This document shows positions 1-11,467 of a DNA stretch of 64,000 bases, one piece after another; the first letter of the stretch is position 1; every line of letters begins with the position of its first letter. Below the pieces are notes generated by a model. The model had not been told where the DNA came from, searched no databases, and saw only the letters and a list, made by a program, of their open reading frames with translations. The DNA is taken from NCBI GenBank assembly GCA_003290165.1, contig QNQO01002082.1, forward strand, positions 89,134-153,133, written 5' to 3'. Origin of the DNA: Berberis thunbergii. Lineage: Eukaryota > Streptophyta > Magnoliopsida > Ranunculales > Berberidaceae. A program made the translations under genes and the position numbers.

Positions 1-119
1 TAGAAGTAAACACCCACCATAATATTTCAATCTGTTCATAAGTATTGTTAATAGTTACGAACAAATTTTGGAAGAAAGATAGAAAACGATATAAAGGAGA
101 AAGCAAGAGAGTGACTGAC

Positions 120-238
120 CTGAAGAAGAGGCAGCAGAAGAAGCATGAGCACATCTTGCTGGTCTTCCTCTTCTAACCAAGCAATTTCCCATTTAGAACT
201 TGTAATCAACAATTCTTCTTCTGAGACACCATCAATTG
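120..238 (-). CDS. possible exon of an unrecognised gene running off the left edge
   Basis: A minus-strand open stretch of about 40 codons is bounded by a plausible 3' splice site (GTGCAG, just above 238) and a strong 5' splice site (CAG/GTCAGT, at 119-120). The peptide is acidic then leucine-rich (...SSKWEIAWLEEEDQQDVLML...). I do not recognise the family. No ATG precedes it in frame, so it would be an internal exon or use an upstream start. A CAA/GTT run at 261-284 and a possible donor (ATCAG/GTTTGA) near 622 would fit an upstream untranslated exon. The gene, if real, continues left of the window. Confidence 0.3.
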
Positions 239-673
239 CTGCACCCAATTAGAAAACCCACAACAACAACAACAACAACAACAATATAAGTTTACGAAGA
301 AGAATAAGGACTTTATCAAACTAATTTGCATCTTCTACTGATTGTTAGAAAACCATTTTGCTTTGGATGGAAATCTCTAAATAAACAACACAAACTATTT
401 AAACAACCCGTAATTCGATGAAATCTCCGAACACCCAAAAGTAAAAAAGTACAAAAAAAAATTCAAAATATCCAGATCAAACTACAAAAATCCATAAAAC
501 AACAAACCCAATGGAAAATTTTCACATAGCTCGTCAATCTAACAAACATTTCTAGCATAACCCATCGTTTAGAAGATGATTTCTAATCAAATAAATCATG
601 GGATTGGATGGAGATTCAAACCTGATTGAAGTAAATCAAAGCTCTTATGGCTTTTGAGTGAAGGGAAAAAGCG

Positions 674-858
674 CTCCTAAAACAAAAAAAAGAAAAGAAC
701 TTCAGATCTTGAGAAGAAGAAGAGGAGGAGATGTAGAGGAAGAGGAATCTTACCTTCTTCTTCTTTCGTCCTTCTTCTTTTCTGCTTGGTGGGAGGGGTT
801 TGGTTAGAGGAAGAGAGGGGAAAGGAGAGAGTGAGGAAACAATCGGCTCCTGAAACCA

Positions 859-890
<32 letters not shown>

Positions 891-1200
891 TCAGATCTTG
901 AGAAGAAGAAGAGGAGGAGATGTAGAGGAAGAGGAGATCTTACCTTCTTCTTCTTTCATCCTTCTTCTGTTCTGCTTGGTGGGAGGGGTTTGGAGAGGAA
1001 GAGAGGGGAAAGGAGAGAGTGAGGAAACAATCGGCTCCTGAAAAAAAAAGAACTTTAGATCTTGAGAAGAAGAAGAGGAGGAGATGTAGAGGAAGAGAAC
1101 ATCTTACCTTCTTCTTCTTTCGTCCTTCTTCTTTGATGCTTGGTGGGAGGGGTTTGGGTAGAGGAAGAGAGGGGAAAGGAGAGGGAGAGGAAACCTATCG
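674..1200. repeat. three tandem copies of a 165-188 bp purine-rich unit
   Basis: Copies start at about 674, 847 and 1035, each beginning CTCCTRAAA and ending GAGGAAAC. Length differs mainly through the A-run in copy 2. Each copy carries a GA-rich tract, a CT-rich tract and, on the minus strand, an AAGGTAAGAT that matches a plant 5' splice site. The minus strand of every copy can encode the same short peptide (PPTKxKRRRTKEEEG), so this looks like a tandemly repeated exon or 5' leader of a minus-strand transcript. No gene family is recognised. Confidence 0.75.
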
Positions 1201-1707
1201 GGAGTTTGTTTTTTTTACTTAACTTCTGCCATAAACACAATTGTTGCCACGTAGGACAAACACACACAATTTACTGTTCATGAACAGAGAAAAAACCAAT
1301 GTGAAATGTTAGATAGATTGTTTAATATACATGTAGGGTTAGCAACCTCACAAAGAACCTAGCTTTTGGAATGATTGCAGACCATCTAATCCTCCCTTAT
1401 TTAGCAATTTGGTTTGACTGTCGTTTTGTGTGAGTTGATGCTCTTATGCCTCTCTGTTGGAGGCAATAAATACAAATTCTCTTAGTCGACGAGAATCTCA
1501 ATCACACAATGTATTTTATTGAAAATGTAATGTGGTTTTAAGGTCATTTCAGTAGAAAATTTAAGCTCAAAGAGGACTTAGGTGTAATTAGTAAGTATTC
1601 AACTTATTTATGTACACTTTATTTTGAGTGCCCGAGTTGTTTTTCAATAGCTAAGCTTAAAAGCCAGAAATTTGAGTTTTGACCAACTTTTAGGGTGCAT
1701 GAAAAAT

Positions 1708-1893
1708 GAGAAAGGCTACATGGGCGAGGAAACCAGCAAGGGGAGTGAAGTGGAGGGAGGGGAACCATTCACCCCCCTTGGAATGCGTTGATTTTTCTTG
1801 TGCACATCTCGAAGGGGATGAATAGTTCCCCTCCCTCCACCTCACTACCCTCGCTGATTTCTTCGCTCATTTCCTCGACATTTAGAATTCCTG
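1708..1893. mobile_element. Mutator-type foldback MITE with 9-bp target duplication
   Basis: The 186-bp element is flanked by the 9-bp direct repeat ATGAAAAAT (1699-1707 and 1894-1902). Its arms are inverted: GAGGAAACCAGC near the left and GCTGATTTCTTCGCTC near the right pair through a long GGAGGGAGGGGAAC stem. The right terminus (AGAATTCC preceded by CGACATTT) matches the other MITEs here. The left terminus is more mutated. Segment B lacks the insertion (about 13200-13215). Confidence 0.75.
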
Positions 1894-1954
1894 ATGAAAA
1901 ATTCTAAAAGCCAGAAATTTGAGTTTTGACCAACTTTTAGGGTGCATGAAAAAT

Positions 1955-2128
1955 GAGAAAGGCTACATGGCGAGGAAATCAGGGGAGTGAGGTGAAGGGA
2001 GGAGAACCATTCACCCCCTCGAAATATGTGCGTTGATTTTTCTTGTGCGCATCCCGAAAAGGATGAATGGTTCCCCTCACTCCTCTCACTGGTTTCCTCG
2101 CTCATATCCTCGACATTTAGAATTCCTT
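1955..2128. mobile_element. second copy of the same MITE, duplicated in tandem
   Basis: Same element and same flank as 1708-1893. The left flank is ATGAAAAAT (1946-1954) and the right flank ACGAAAAAT (2129-2137). The preceding block (AAGCCAGAAATTTGAG...) is also duplicated with a spacing of about 246 bp, so this copy arose by local tandem duplication and not by a second insertion. Confidence 0.7.
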
Positions 2129-2325
2129 ACGAAAAATTCTAGAGAGCCATGCTCTCGCGCGCACGTAATGACGGGAGGGAGAGAGTGAGTGATTAAAAAA
2201 ATAAAAATAAACTCGGGAAAATCGAATGGATTAAAGAACGGATCTTGGAATCTGTGCCATGAAAGAACCTCGAAACCCTTCTCTGCTTCCCTGCATTGCA
2301 AGTTAACCCAAATCCAAATTACCAT

Positions 2326-2728
<403 letters not shown>

Positions 2729-3599
2729 TTTAAATCTGATGCTTTCTTCTAATGCATGGTTAAGTCTGTAGTTGTTTGTTTTGGGGTAATTTTACATTTA
2801 AATTTAGATAGTAGTAGGTCTTTGTACTTATGGGGGTTTCTCTAGATTTTGTTGTGGTGTATTGGGTGCTCTCTTTGAAGACAATCTTCAATTTAATGGA
2901 ATTCTCTTTGACAATCATGTCTATTCATTTTTATTGGTTTTTCAATCATTAATTTTCCGCAATATTTACTAATTCGGTTTATTTACCTGTATGAAGTACC
3001 TTGACTGATGAGTTGTTGGGGCCTTTGTGGTCTTTAACCAAACAAACTTGCTGGGGACTCGCATGATTGAATGAACTAAATCTTGTTGTGTATGGATTAG
3101 CAACGCAATAATTATTTATGTTTATTTTTATGTAAAATGAGTTAAATCAATGAATTTACAAACCATGGGTCATCGCCGGAATCACCAAGAACCAACCGGA
3201 ATCAATGGAAGCTCCGGCAAATAAACAGATAGATGGGTTTGAAGGTTTGTTTGTTTGTTTGTCTCTCTGTTTGTTTGAAGAAGCTTTGGTACTTTCTTCT
3301 TCTCTATTTTTCTCTCTGAGTTTTCTATATGAAACCCCACCATTGAAGAACCCACTGTTAAAGAAGAGAAGAAGAAAACCTACTCACGGTGAAGAAGAAC
3401 CCACCGTCTCTCTATTTTTGTTCTCTTTATCTCTCCTCTCTCTCCTAAAAATGTGCCAGGGAAGCTCCGTCGCGCCCCTCTAGCGCGTCTCCTCTGGCTC
3501 TTGAGAACGATTGCAGGGTGCATATAGCAGCTCATTGGAGCACATGATTCTTGTAGACCTCTAAAGGTTCCAAGCACCAAGCTTTTTTGTTTGAGATTG
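2729..3599. other. intergenic; CT-rich short ORF only
   Basis: This follows the H3 pseudogene. The first 200 bp may be its former 3' untranslated region. A 92-codon plus-strand ORF at 3205-3483 is rich in Leu, Ser and Phe, lies in pyrimidine-rich DNA and has no recognisable domain. I do not call it a gene. Confidence 0.5.
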
Positions 3600-5500
3600 A
3601 GCTCTGCACCTGGAAATGCTCTAAATCCCCTAATAAAAACCAAATCATCTCATTTCTTGCACTGGTTGTGGTGGTGCAAAAGAAAGCTAAAATGAAAAAG
3701 AGATTAGGTAATGCATCCAACGCAAAGCTCAAAAGCAAGGAATGTGATTTCTCGAGATTTCATTAAATATTTCTTATTTTGAAGTTATTGAAATCTCTTT
3801 TGAAATTTGAAATATGTCAAAAAAATTAGAGAAAATAAATAAATATTTTAATCTCCGTATATTTTAACATGTTATAATGTTATTTTAGTATAAATAGTTT
3901 ATTATGTGAGTGATTTTTATATAATATCTAGTCTTTATGACACTACGAGTCGTTGAGACTTTTTATATAGTATTTAATAGTTTAAAATGCATAATTTATA
4001 TTATTCAATTGAAAATCACAGTTAAAATCTTTACGTTTTTTCTATATATAGCAAAATATTTCTTAAAATCAAGGGACTAAAATCAACTAAAAAAATGAAA
4101 TCACAATCCTTGCTCAAAAGTAAGCTTACTATTGCTGCCTTAGAGAGAGTGTACCAAAGTCAAGTCAGTCATGGAGGGATTAAAAGAGCAAGAACAAAAC
4201 TCGTGTGACGTTTTGTTGGAAAAATCAGAAACAACATTATATGGCCTTATTTTCCAAACACTTCACCATTCCCATAAATTATTACAACTCATTATTAAAA
4301 GCTTAAAGAATTCTCCTAAAAAGCCCACCTACTGCCATTACGACTGCAGCCCCAACATAATAATGAGATATAGATATCGATGTGAGCTGACAGCCCACAA
4401 CATGCCTAGTCAACTCAACTCTCGTACCCCATTCTATTCATACATCACATCAATAATTTTGCATCCATCCCACCCCATATATATACACGCAGTGGCGGAG
4501 CCACATAGTGCCCAAGGTTGCCCCCTTCAATTTTAATTTATTTTTACAGTACATTGTTTGGAAATGCTCTAAATCCCCTAATAAAAACCAAATCATCTCA
4601 TTTCTTGCATTGGTTGTGGTGGTGCAAAAGAAAGCTATAATGAAAAAGAGATTAGGTAATGCATCCAACGCAAAGCTCAAAAGCAAGGAATGTGATTTCT
4701 TGAGATTTCACGAAATATTTTTTATTTTGAAGTTATCGAAATCTCTTTTGAAATTTGAAATATGTCAAAAAAATTTAGAGAAAATAAATAAATATTTTAA
4801 TCTCCGTATATTTTAACATGTTATAATATTATTTTAGTATAAATAATTTATTATGTGAGTGATTTTTATATAATATCTAGTCTTTATGACACCACGAGTC
4901 GTGTGAGACTATTTATATAGTATTTAATAGTTTAAAATGTATAATTTATATTGTTAAATTGAAAATCATTGTTAAAATCTTACGTTTTTTTCTATATATA
5001 GCGAAATATTTCTTAAAATCAAGGGACTAAAATCAACTAGAAAAATGAAACCACAATCCTTGCTCAAAAGTAAGCTTACTACTGTTGTCTTAGAGAGAGG
5101 GTACCAAAGTCAAGTCAATCATGGAGGGATTAAAAGAGCAAGAACAAAACTCGTGTGACACGTTTTGTTGGAAAAATCAGAAACAATATTATATGGCCTT
5201 ATTTTCCAAACATTTCACCATTCCCATAAATTATTACAACTCATTATTAAAAGCTTAAAGAATTCTCCTTAAAAGCCCACCTACCGCCACTACAATTACA
5301 GCCCCAACATAATAATGAGATATAGATATCGATGCGAGCCGACAACCCACAACTTGACTAGTCAACTCAACTCAACTCTCGTACCCCATTCTATTCATAC
5401 ATCACATCAATAATTTTTCATCCATCCCACCCCCATATATATATATATACACGTAGTGGCGGAGCCACATAGTGCCCAAGGTCGCCCCCTTTAATTAAAT
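3600..5500. repeat. 948-bp tandem duplication (two copies), third copy in segment B
   Basis: The block beginning AAATGCTCTAAATCCCC starts at 3614 and again at 4562, giving a 948-bp period. Both copies contain CAAGTCARTCATGGAGGGAT and end with a CAGTGGCGGAGCCACATAGTG motif (4490s and 5450s). A single copy lies at about 13550-14950 in segment B, so the tandem doubling is specific to A. Short ORFs (4171-4536, 4508-4816) resemble no known protein. Confidence 0.85.
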
Positions 5501-5509
5501 TTTTTTTTT

Positions 5510-5800
5510 ACAATACATTGTCTAAGTTGGTCTCAGTTGTTTGAGATTTGTCCCCCCCCCCTATTTCTATTTATCACATTTTTCAAGTTGCCCCATTCTA
5601 TTTATCACACTTTGTAGTACATGATGTAAGTGAGTTTCAGTTATTTAAGATTTGTTAAATTGCCCCCTTCTATTTATCACATTTTTGAAATTGCCCCCTG
5701 ATCAATTATGAAGATCCTTTGTAGTACATGGTGTAAGTGAGTCTTAATTATTTGAGATTTGTTAGATTTTCCCCTTCTATTTATCAAACATTTTTCTAGC
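5510..5800. repeat. about 107-bp imperfect tandem repeat, three units
   Basis: Units share TTTRAGATTTGTT, then a CCCC tract, CTATTTATCACA and a GTAGTACATGRTGTAAGTGAG block, recurring near 5537, 5643 and 5750. The equivalent array is at 14995-15290 in segment B, so it predates the segmental duplication. Confidence 0.7.
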
Positions 5801-7098
5801 CACCCTTTTGCCTCCTCTACCTAATATAATGTATCAAATAGTTATTAAAAATACATTACATTATGTAATTTTGTGCTTTATGTATATTGATTTTCCTTGG
5901 TGACTAGCATAGATGGGTAACAATATTTTGATTGATTTTTCTCTTAATACAACAAGCTGGTTGGAAACCCATTGAATGTCTTGAAATATTCTTAAAATAC
6001 ATTTTATAAAAAAATTTCTATCTATATCTTACCTTAAATCTCTAGCATCAATCTTATTTTCAAATTAGATTCAATTAAAATTTTCAAACATTTGTAATGA
6101 ATAACTTGATTGATAGCTAAAATACATTTTTATAATCTAGAAATTATAATAATATAAAACAATATAACTAATGATTCATACAAACAAATGTTATACAATA
6201 ATAATATAACTCAAGATTCATGTAAATAAATATTGTTAAGTAATTTTATGCTTTTCCACCCCTTAATGAAATTCCTAATTCCGCAAATATATACACGACC
6301 CATGTTACATACATGATGCATGCATGCCAACATAGACAACGTGAATAGCCCGTAAGCTTTGTTTGTTCCCTCCATGGTCGACCGTCAACATAACGTCGAA
6401 CAAACGGCGCCCCACAAAACTTAATAAGAGGACCACGTGACTGACTGTGGGGCCCAACACGCAAAAGATTACCCAATCGAATAATAACATATCACGAGCA
6501 CACTTTCATCTGGACCCACCAACTTTGAAATCATTCATAAAGCATGGGCTTTTCCTCGTTGCCCCCCATTATAAGATCGTCAAAGTTCGCCGGCTGTTAC
6601 TGCTTTTTCGGTTTTGCCCCTTTTGAAACATAGAGAAGTACTAGATACGGCAAAATATTTAAAGTACGGTGGAAGTGATAAAAATGAGCACTTCTAGGGA
6701 GCGAGAGAGGGGTGTAACCCCTCAAAATGCCTCGCGCCTTTGAATTAGGCGATAAAAATGGCACGGCCAGCGCGTGCAAAAGCTGTTTGTGTTTTTCTAC
6801 TTGAGAGGAAGAATATCTGACTGACCCAAGAAATGAAAGTGAAGCTAAGTTATCCACCAAAGCAAATCAACACTTCGACATTAACCATAAATATGAATGA
6901 ATTTACAAAACCGACTAATGTCTCCTTAATCTCTGCATGTTAAAAGCAAGGTTTTTATAGAATCCAGTTTAAACCCATGATTCAGTGGTACCATCTTGCT
7001 AAATTCTAACTGTTCAGCTGTCGTACCATTGGCCATACAATAACTATCTACGAGTGGTTTCTTTTTTTTTTTGCAAAACAAAACATGACACAATAATT

Positions 7099-7100
<2 letters not shown>
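5801..7100. other. 3' flank of ERF copy 1, shared with two other places
   Basis: No gene is seen. The part at about 6300-6850 is conserved at 18480-18960 and again at 63732-64000, including a motif with ACGCAAAAGATTACCC and the GCGCGTGCAAAAGCTGTTTG block. Minus-strand ORFs at 6246-6860 have no recognisable family and are not preserved as equal-length frames in the other copies. Confidence 0.6.

Positions 7101-7159
<59 letters not shown>
7101..7159. repeat. (AT)n microsatellite
   Basis: About 59 bp of uninterrupted AT dinucleotide immediately 3' of ERF copy 1. Segment B has no such tract at the same place (about 19245), so it expanded after duplication. Confidence 0.95.
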
Positions 7160-7161
<2 letters not shown>

Positions 7162-7182
7162 TCTCTCTTATATATCTGTTAC

Positions 7183-7641
7183 TCAGTAACTAGGAGGCGT
7201 TTCATTCAAATCGATGGACAAACCCCGCTTAGGAACATCAAGAAATGACTTGTCCATAACCTGTGTTTGCAGTGGTGCAACTTGTTCTTCACTGGATCTG
7301 ATGACAACACTAGTACTAGTAGTACTAGTAAGAGGAGGGCGCAAAAAGTGAGTAGTGGTGGTGATGGTGCAGGGAGGTGGAGCAGTGGAAGAATGATGAG
7401 TAGGAAAATTGAGATCTAAAGAGAAGGGAATGAGTGGAGGCGGAAAATTAGTCCTGGCCTTTGAACCTCGAAGAGATATAGCTGCCTCGTCATAAGCCAA
7501 GGCAGCTTGTTCAGGTGTATCAAAGGTGCCCAGCCAAACCCTAGTTTTCTTCCATGGATCTCTAATCTCCGCTGCGTACCTCCCCCATGGCCTCTTCCTC
7601 ACTCCTCTGTAGTGCGCCTCACCTCTCATCGTACAAACCAT
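7183..7641 (-). CDS. ERF-type AP2 transcription repressor, copy 1
   Basis: An intact intronless gene of 152 residues. One AP2/ERF DNA-binding domain occupies about residues 10-67 ([19 protein letters not shown], then [19 protein letters not shown]). Ala in YAAEIRD with Asp at its end marks the ERF class (GCC-box binding) and not DREB. Two EAR-like repression motifs follow: LDLNFP at about 75-80 and DLNETPP at 144-150, near the C-terminus. In plants such DLN motifs recruit TOPLESS-type co-repressors, so a nuclear ethylene- or stress-related repressor of the group VIII type is inferred. I use the ATG at 7641 because the frame two codons further out begins with TTG, and because copy 2 starts at the equivalent ATG. 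The AP2 domain is identical in the two copies. Differences lie in the Pro/Ser/Thr-rich tail. Confidence 0.93.
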   Translation of the reverse strand: MVCTMRGEAHYRGVRKRPWGRYAAEIRDPWKKTRVWLGTFDTPEQAALAYDEAAISLRGSKARTNFPPPLIPFSLDLNFPTHHSSTAPPPCTITTTTHFLRPPLTSTTSTSVVIRSSEEQVAPLQTQVMDKSFLDVPKRGLSIDLNETPPSY

Positions 7642-7711
7642 TAGCAAGAATGGTAATGAGAATGATGAGACAGAGAGACAAATTTTGATTTTGATTTTGA
7701 TTTCTAGAGAG

Positions 7712-7719
7712 TTAATATA
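7712..7719 (-). promoter_or_regulatory. candidate TATA box of ERF copy 1
   Basis: TATATTAA on the minus strand lies 71 bp upstream of the ATG. The same motif is kept upstream of copy 2 (19805-19812), although the surrounding leader differs by small insertions. The spacing leaves a short leader of about 40 bp. Confidence 0.55.
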
Positions 7720-8032
7720 GCGGACAAATACACGAGGGTAAACTCTTAAATAATAAAAAATGTTTTAAAGATGTAGCAATAAGCTGTGGCCGCCTGCAGA
7801 GACAAAACCCTGCGTTAGCATCATCAATTAAATGTGAGCCCTTGATTGGGGTTGAGTACGGATTGCCACTGGAAAAGCAGTGACTGTTTTTTTTAGTGGC
7901 TATTATTTTAATTGGATTTTTTTGTTTAAGGGGTTTTTGAGAGAAAATGACGTGTGGGGTTGAGGGTAGGGGCAAATGTGTCATTGAAGAGAAGGTGCAG
8001 TGATTTGGTTTCAGTTTGGGTTTTCATTACAT
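7720..8032. other. upstream region of ERF copy 1; preserves the Pack-MULE empty site
   Basis: The promoter-side sequence is colinear with segment B up to GAGAAGGTGCAGTG. At 7902-7910 the sequence ATTATTTTA corresponds to the ATCATTTTA that flanks the Pack-MULE in B, so this is the unoccupied version of that site. Confidence 0.75.
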
Positions 8033-8041
8033 TTTAATTTG

Positions 8042-8230
8042 GAGAGATTCTAAATGTCGAGGAAACGAGCGAAGGAAATGAGCTGGCGAGGTGAAAGTCG
8101 TTCATTTTTCTTGAGATGCGTTCGAGAAAAGTCAACGCACACATCTCGAGAGAAATGAACGGCTTTCACCTCGCCAGCTCATTTCCCTCGCTCGTTTCCT
8201 CGCTCATTCCCTCGACATTTAGAATTTCCC
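8042..8230. mobile_element. Mutator-type foldback MITE, 189 bp, perfect 9-bp target duplication
   Basis: Flanked by TTTAATTTG at 8033-8041 and 8231-8239. The termini are GAGAGATTCTAAATGTCGAG and, reversed, GGGAAATTCTAAATGTCGAG. Nearly the whole element is an inverted repeat (arms through GAGCTGGCGAGGTGAAAG) around a short centre containing GTCAACGCACACATCTCGAG. No coding capacity. The best-preserved member of the MITE family in this window. Confidence 0.9.
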
Positions 8231-8239
8231 TTTAATTTG

Positions 8240-9884
8240 GTTTGGTTGTCAGGTTTCCATCCCTTTGTATGCTCACTCTACCTTTTCTCATCTATCAAAT
8301 GTCATTAAGCTGATTGTGCTCCATCAACAAATCAAACGAATGTAGTAATATATATGATCTGGCCCAGCATTACCTCCCAATTGGTGCAACAATATCTTAT
8401 CAACTTCTTCTGAAAGACATTGAAGTATGGCAAAATGAAAAGTGAATGTAGGGAACCTTGCATTATCCTATCTTTCCTTTGAAAATCAAATTGTTTTTTA
8501 AATTTGCCATTTCTTTGTTTGCTCATGGATTTCAACGTATATACCCTTGTGTAAATTGTAATAAACTATATTTATTACACATTTAAGAGATTTTACCACA
8601 AGAAATAAGCTTTTATTTTGAACTAGCAAATCAAGTACATGAACTTGAAATTTTCTTTTATAGACATGACAAGACCCGCCTATTATGATATCATTACCTA
8701 CTTAGAGAAAAACTTCTTTTTTAACTTAAGATAACGTTGTTCATGATAGACGTTCAAATTATAGAAAAATGATCATTGTAATTAAAGCAATATATTTATT
8801 ACCAATTAGAGTGGTATGTTACTATTTATTGCTGACTGGGACAAAGTCAAATAAAATGGATTAGAGATAAATGATTGTTAGAATTGAAAGTTGAAAAATG
8901 TATTGAATTTTGAGGATTGAGATTCATTTCTTGTGGTGACATATATATGTAAATATAAAACATGTAAAAGGGCAAAAATAATGAAAAACTTTTGAAAAAA
9001 GTTGGTGGAATGTACATGTGGCGGAGAGAATAAATATTTTGTTTTGCTTTTAGCAAAAAGAATATTTATCATAACTATCTACATCGTTATCGAATTTTCG
9101 TAAAGTTAGTATCGTTGAAATGCATTTTTTTAAGATCTTTCAAACAAAATCAATTATCAACACGATCGCTAAATTTTTCAAAATATATATTCTATAATAA
9201 GAAAAAGCGTATAACGTACTTCACGTCTTTAATATTTTTCAAAGCAATGAGACAGGTCGATCATACTATAAAAGATGAGTCGGACATCTTAATACACATT
9301 TTAACAAAAACGCTAAACTTCATGTTTTGGCAAATTCAAATATTGGGGGAGAACTTATTCTCGACGTTTAAATTTTTGCTCCAATTGGTTCAATTTTGAC
9401 TGAGTTTTTAACCCTAAAATTTATAATATATATTTTTACCTTAGAATAGGCTTACACTTCAATACTTACTCAGAGCGAAAACATGATAGTGATGATGTTC
9501 AGTACACAATATTTAACAAAAATAAAATTATGTAGAGTGCCAACGACACGGAGCATATTCTAGTACTCTACAAAATGGGCTTATCCATGTGAGGAGTGCA
9601 TAATATACCACGGCTTTGAGATATATTATGTGTCGGTGGGTGGGTACATGGTGTTGCATGCATGTGCTAGTGCCCGTATGTATGCATGTGCACCATAGTA
9701 AGGATTTAGTTGTGTAGATGCACACTTTGTGAGTTTGGGTGGGCGTGTGTAGCAAAAATTCGTTAACCGTTTGGTCCAGTGCCTTTGTCTTTGCAACATA
9801 AAAACTCCCAATTATCAAACATCTTCGAACAATTTCTCACTGACAATGCACATAATACTTTTCACATATTTGTTTCAGGGTGAA
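8240..9884. other. no gene seen
   Basis: AT-rich DNA with short ORFs of low complexity. I see no domain, RNA gene or clear repeat. Confidence 0.5.
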
Positions 9885-10205
9885 TATCATATTGGCATTA
9901 CATTAAATTGGAAAATTTGTAACAACTTAAAAAAAAATACCGCTTTTGAGCTATTACAATCCACCAAACAATTTTAAATCAAAACTAAATTTAGTCCACA
10001 AAATGAAAAACAACTACAAAAAAAAAATGATACAATAAATTAGATAACCATGAATATCATCACTTGTAAGCCCATACTATTTGTGGTGATACAATTATTG
10101 AATCACTTTGTTTGTGAAAATGTGTAAAATTGCTTTGTAGGTTGTTATAGCTCAAAAGTGTTACTATTTTTTGAATTGTTACAAAAATGTCAATTTGGTG
10201 GTGTG
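9885..10205. repeat. foldback (MITE-like) sequence
   Basis: The left arm (about 9890-9980) contains TTTTGAGCTATTACAA and CAATTTTA. The right arm (about 10100-10200), read on the other strand, contains TTTTGAGCTATAACAA and CAATTTTA in the same order and spacing. The arms are roughly 80% alike with an AT-rich centre. No target duplication was identified, so the class is undetermined. Confidence 0.5.
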
Positions 10206-11452
10206 CATGGGACCTAAAGAAGAAAGGACAATGCTATCAGGAATGCATACTGTTGCGGACATATTCTGCTGCTGCTGACAAATTGTTGGTTGGAAATATG
10301 TATACTCTCTCAGGCCTGCTTGTGAGTTATTTAGAAGCAGTAGCTTATGGTTAATCTTTGACGAGAGATCACAATATACTTGGTTTCCATTGTCTGTCTA
10401 TAATATTTTTTGCAAACAATTTTGTCGTGCTGATAACTGGTTCTCTTGTACTAGGAGGCCGCACATAGATGTACAGGTAGATCTGGAGAGAGATTAATTT
10501 GGTCGATAACAGTAGATTAATAGTTGTATATCCGAGTTTAGTCTTTGACCCAGTAAGATTCGATGCATTCACCACATTGCAAAATAAAGGTGACAAGACC
10601 ATAAAACAACAATACCGCTATGCTAGCTAGAACCAGTCCTTGAATAATGGGCATTTTCTTTGTTCTCAAGTGTATCATAATTGCCTAACAACAAGAGAAT
10701 CAAATCTAGCTCTTGATTTTTTTTTAGTGGCATGTCTTTATCACAGATTTGATGTTCAATTATGCAGCACTACTAATATAAACATGTTTCACACGTGCGT
10801 CGACACCTTATCTACAGCAGTAAGATTTCTAAGATGAAATCTTCTGTTCCTGTTCTACAGACATCTCACATCCTTAAGTGTAAAAGGACTCCTTTCACAC
10901 TGTCATGGTTTAAAGTCATTAGTTGTTATGTTGTTTCTGTCACGACGACGCCTTGGCTTTATCCATGTCTTCTTGTATTATATATGTGGAGCCTGATACT
11001 ATTGTCAACAAGAATACCTTTCCCTTTTATGCGCAGTCGTCTTGGCGTGTGGGGTACATCTCAATTAAGATGGAATTTGCTAGGAAACCAGTTTTGCAAT
11101 CACAAACTCGGAAGATTTATGTATCTCGAAGAATACATCATGTGCGTCTCGTAACCTTGGTTACAAAATTCCGGTTCCCAAGTATTTTCTATTAAGATGT
11201 GGTCCACGCGCTAGAACATGGACACTTGTGAGGCACCTCTAAGTGGCTAAGTGGATAGAAATTGAACTTTGATGTAGTGTTCGAGTGCTCTTGTTGTCAT
11301 TTGATCTTATTTTAGCATTTATATGTGTATTTGGGTAGCCATATAATAATCTAATTATATAAGAGCTATGTGGATCACTTCATGATATGATTTGTTGACT
11401 GTTTTCCCACACACCCAATCTTTTGTTTCATTATAATCATGCCGAAAGGCTT
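10206..11452. other. no gene recognised
   Basis: Two overlapping plus-strand ORFs (10795-11154 and 10923-11195) have no recognised motif. I do not call either. Confidence 0.4.
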
Positions 11453-11467
11453 AAGATAAGCTCGATC

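Noticed and set aside
3205..3483. 92-codon Leu/Ser-rich ORF
   Set aside because: Pyrimidine-rich DNA with no domain. No conserved counterpart was recognised elsewhere in the window.
7054..7248. 64-codon ORF with poly-(Ile-Tyr)
   Set aside because: It is translation of the (AT)n microsatellite.
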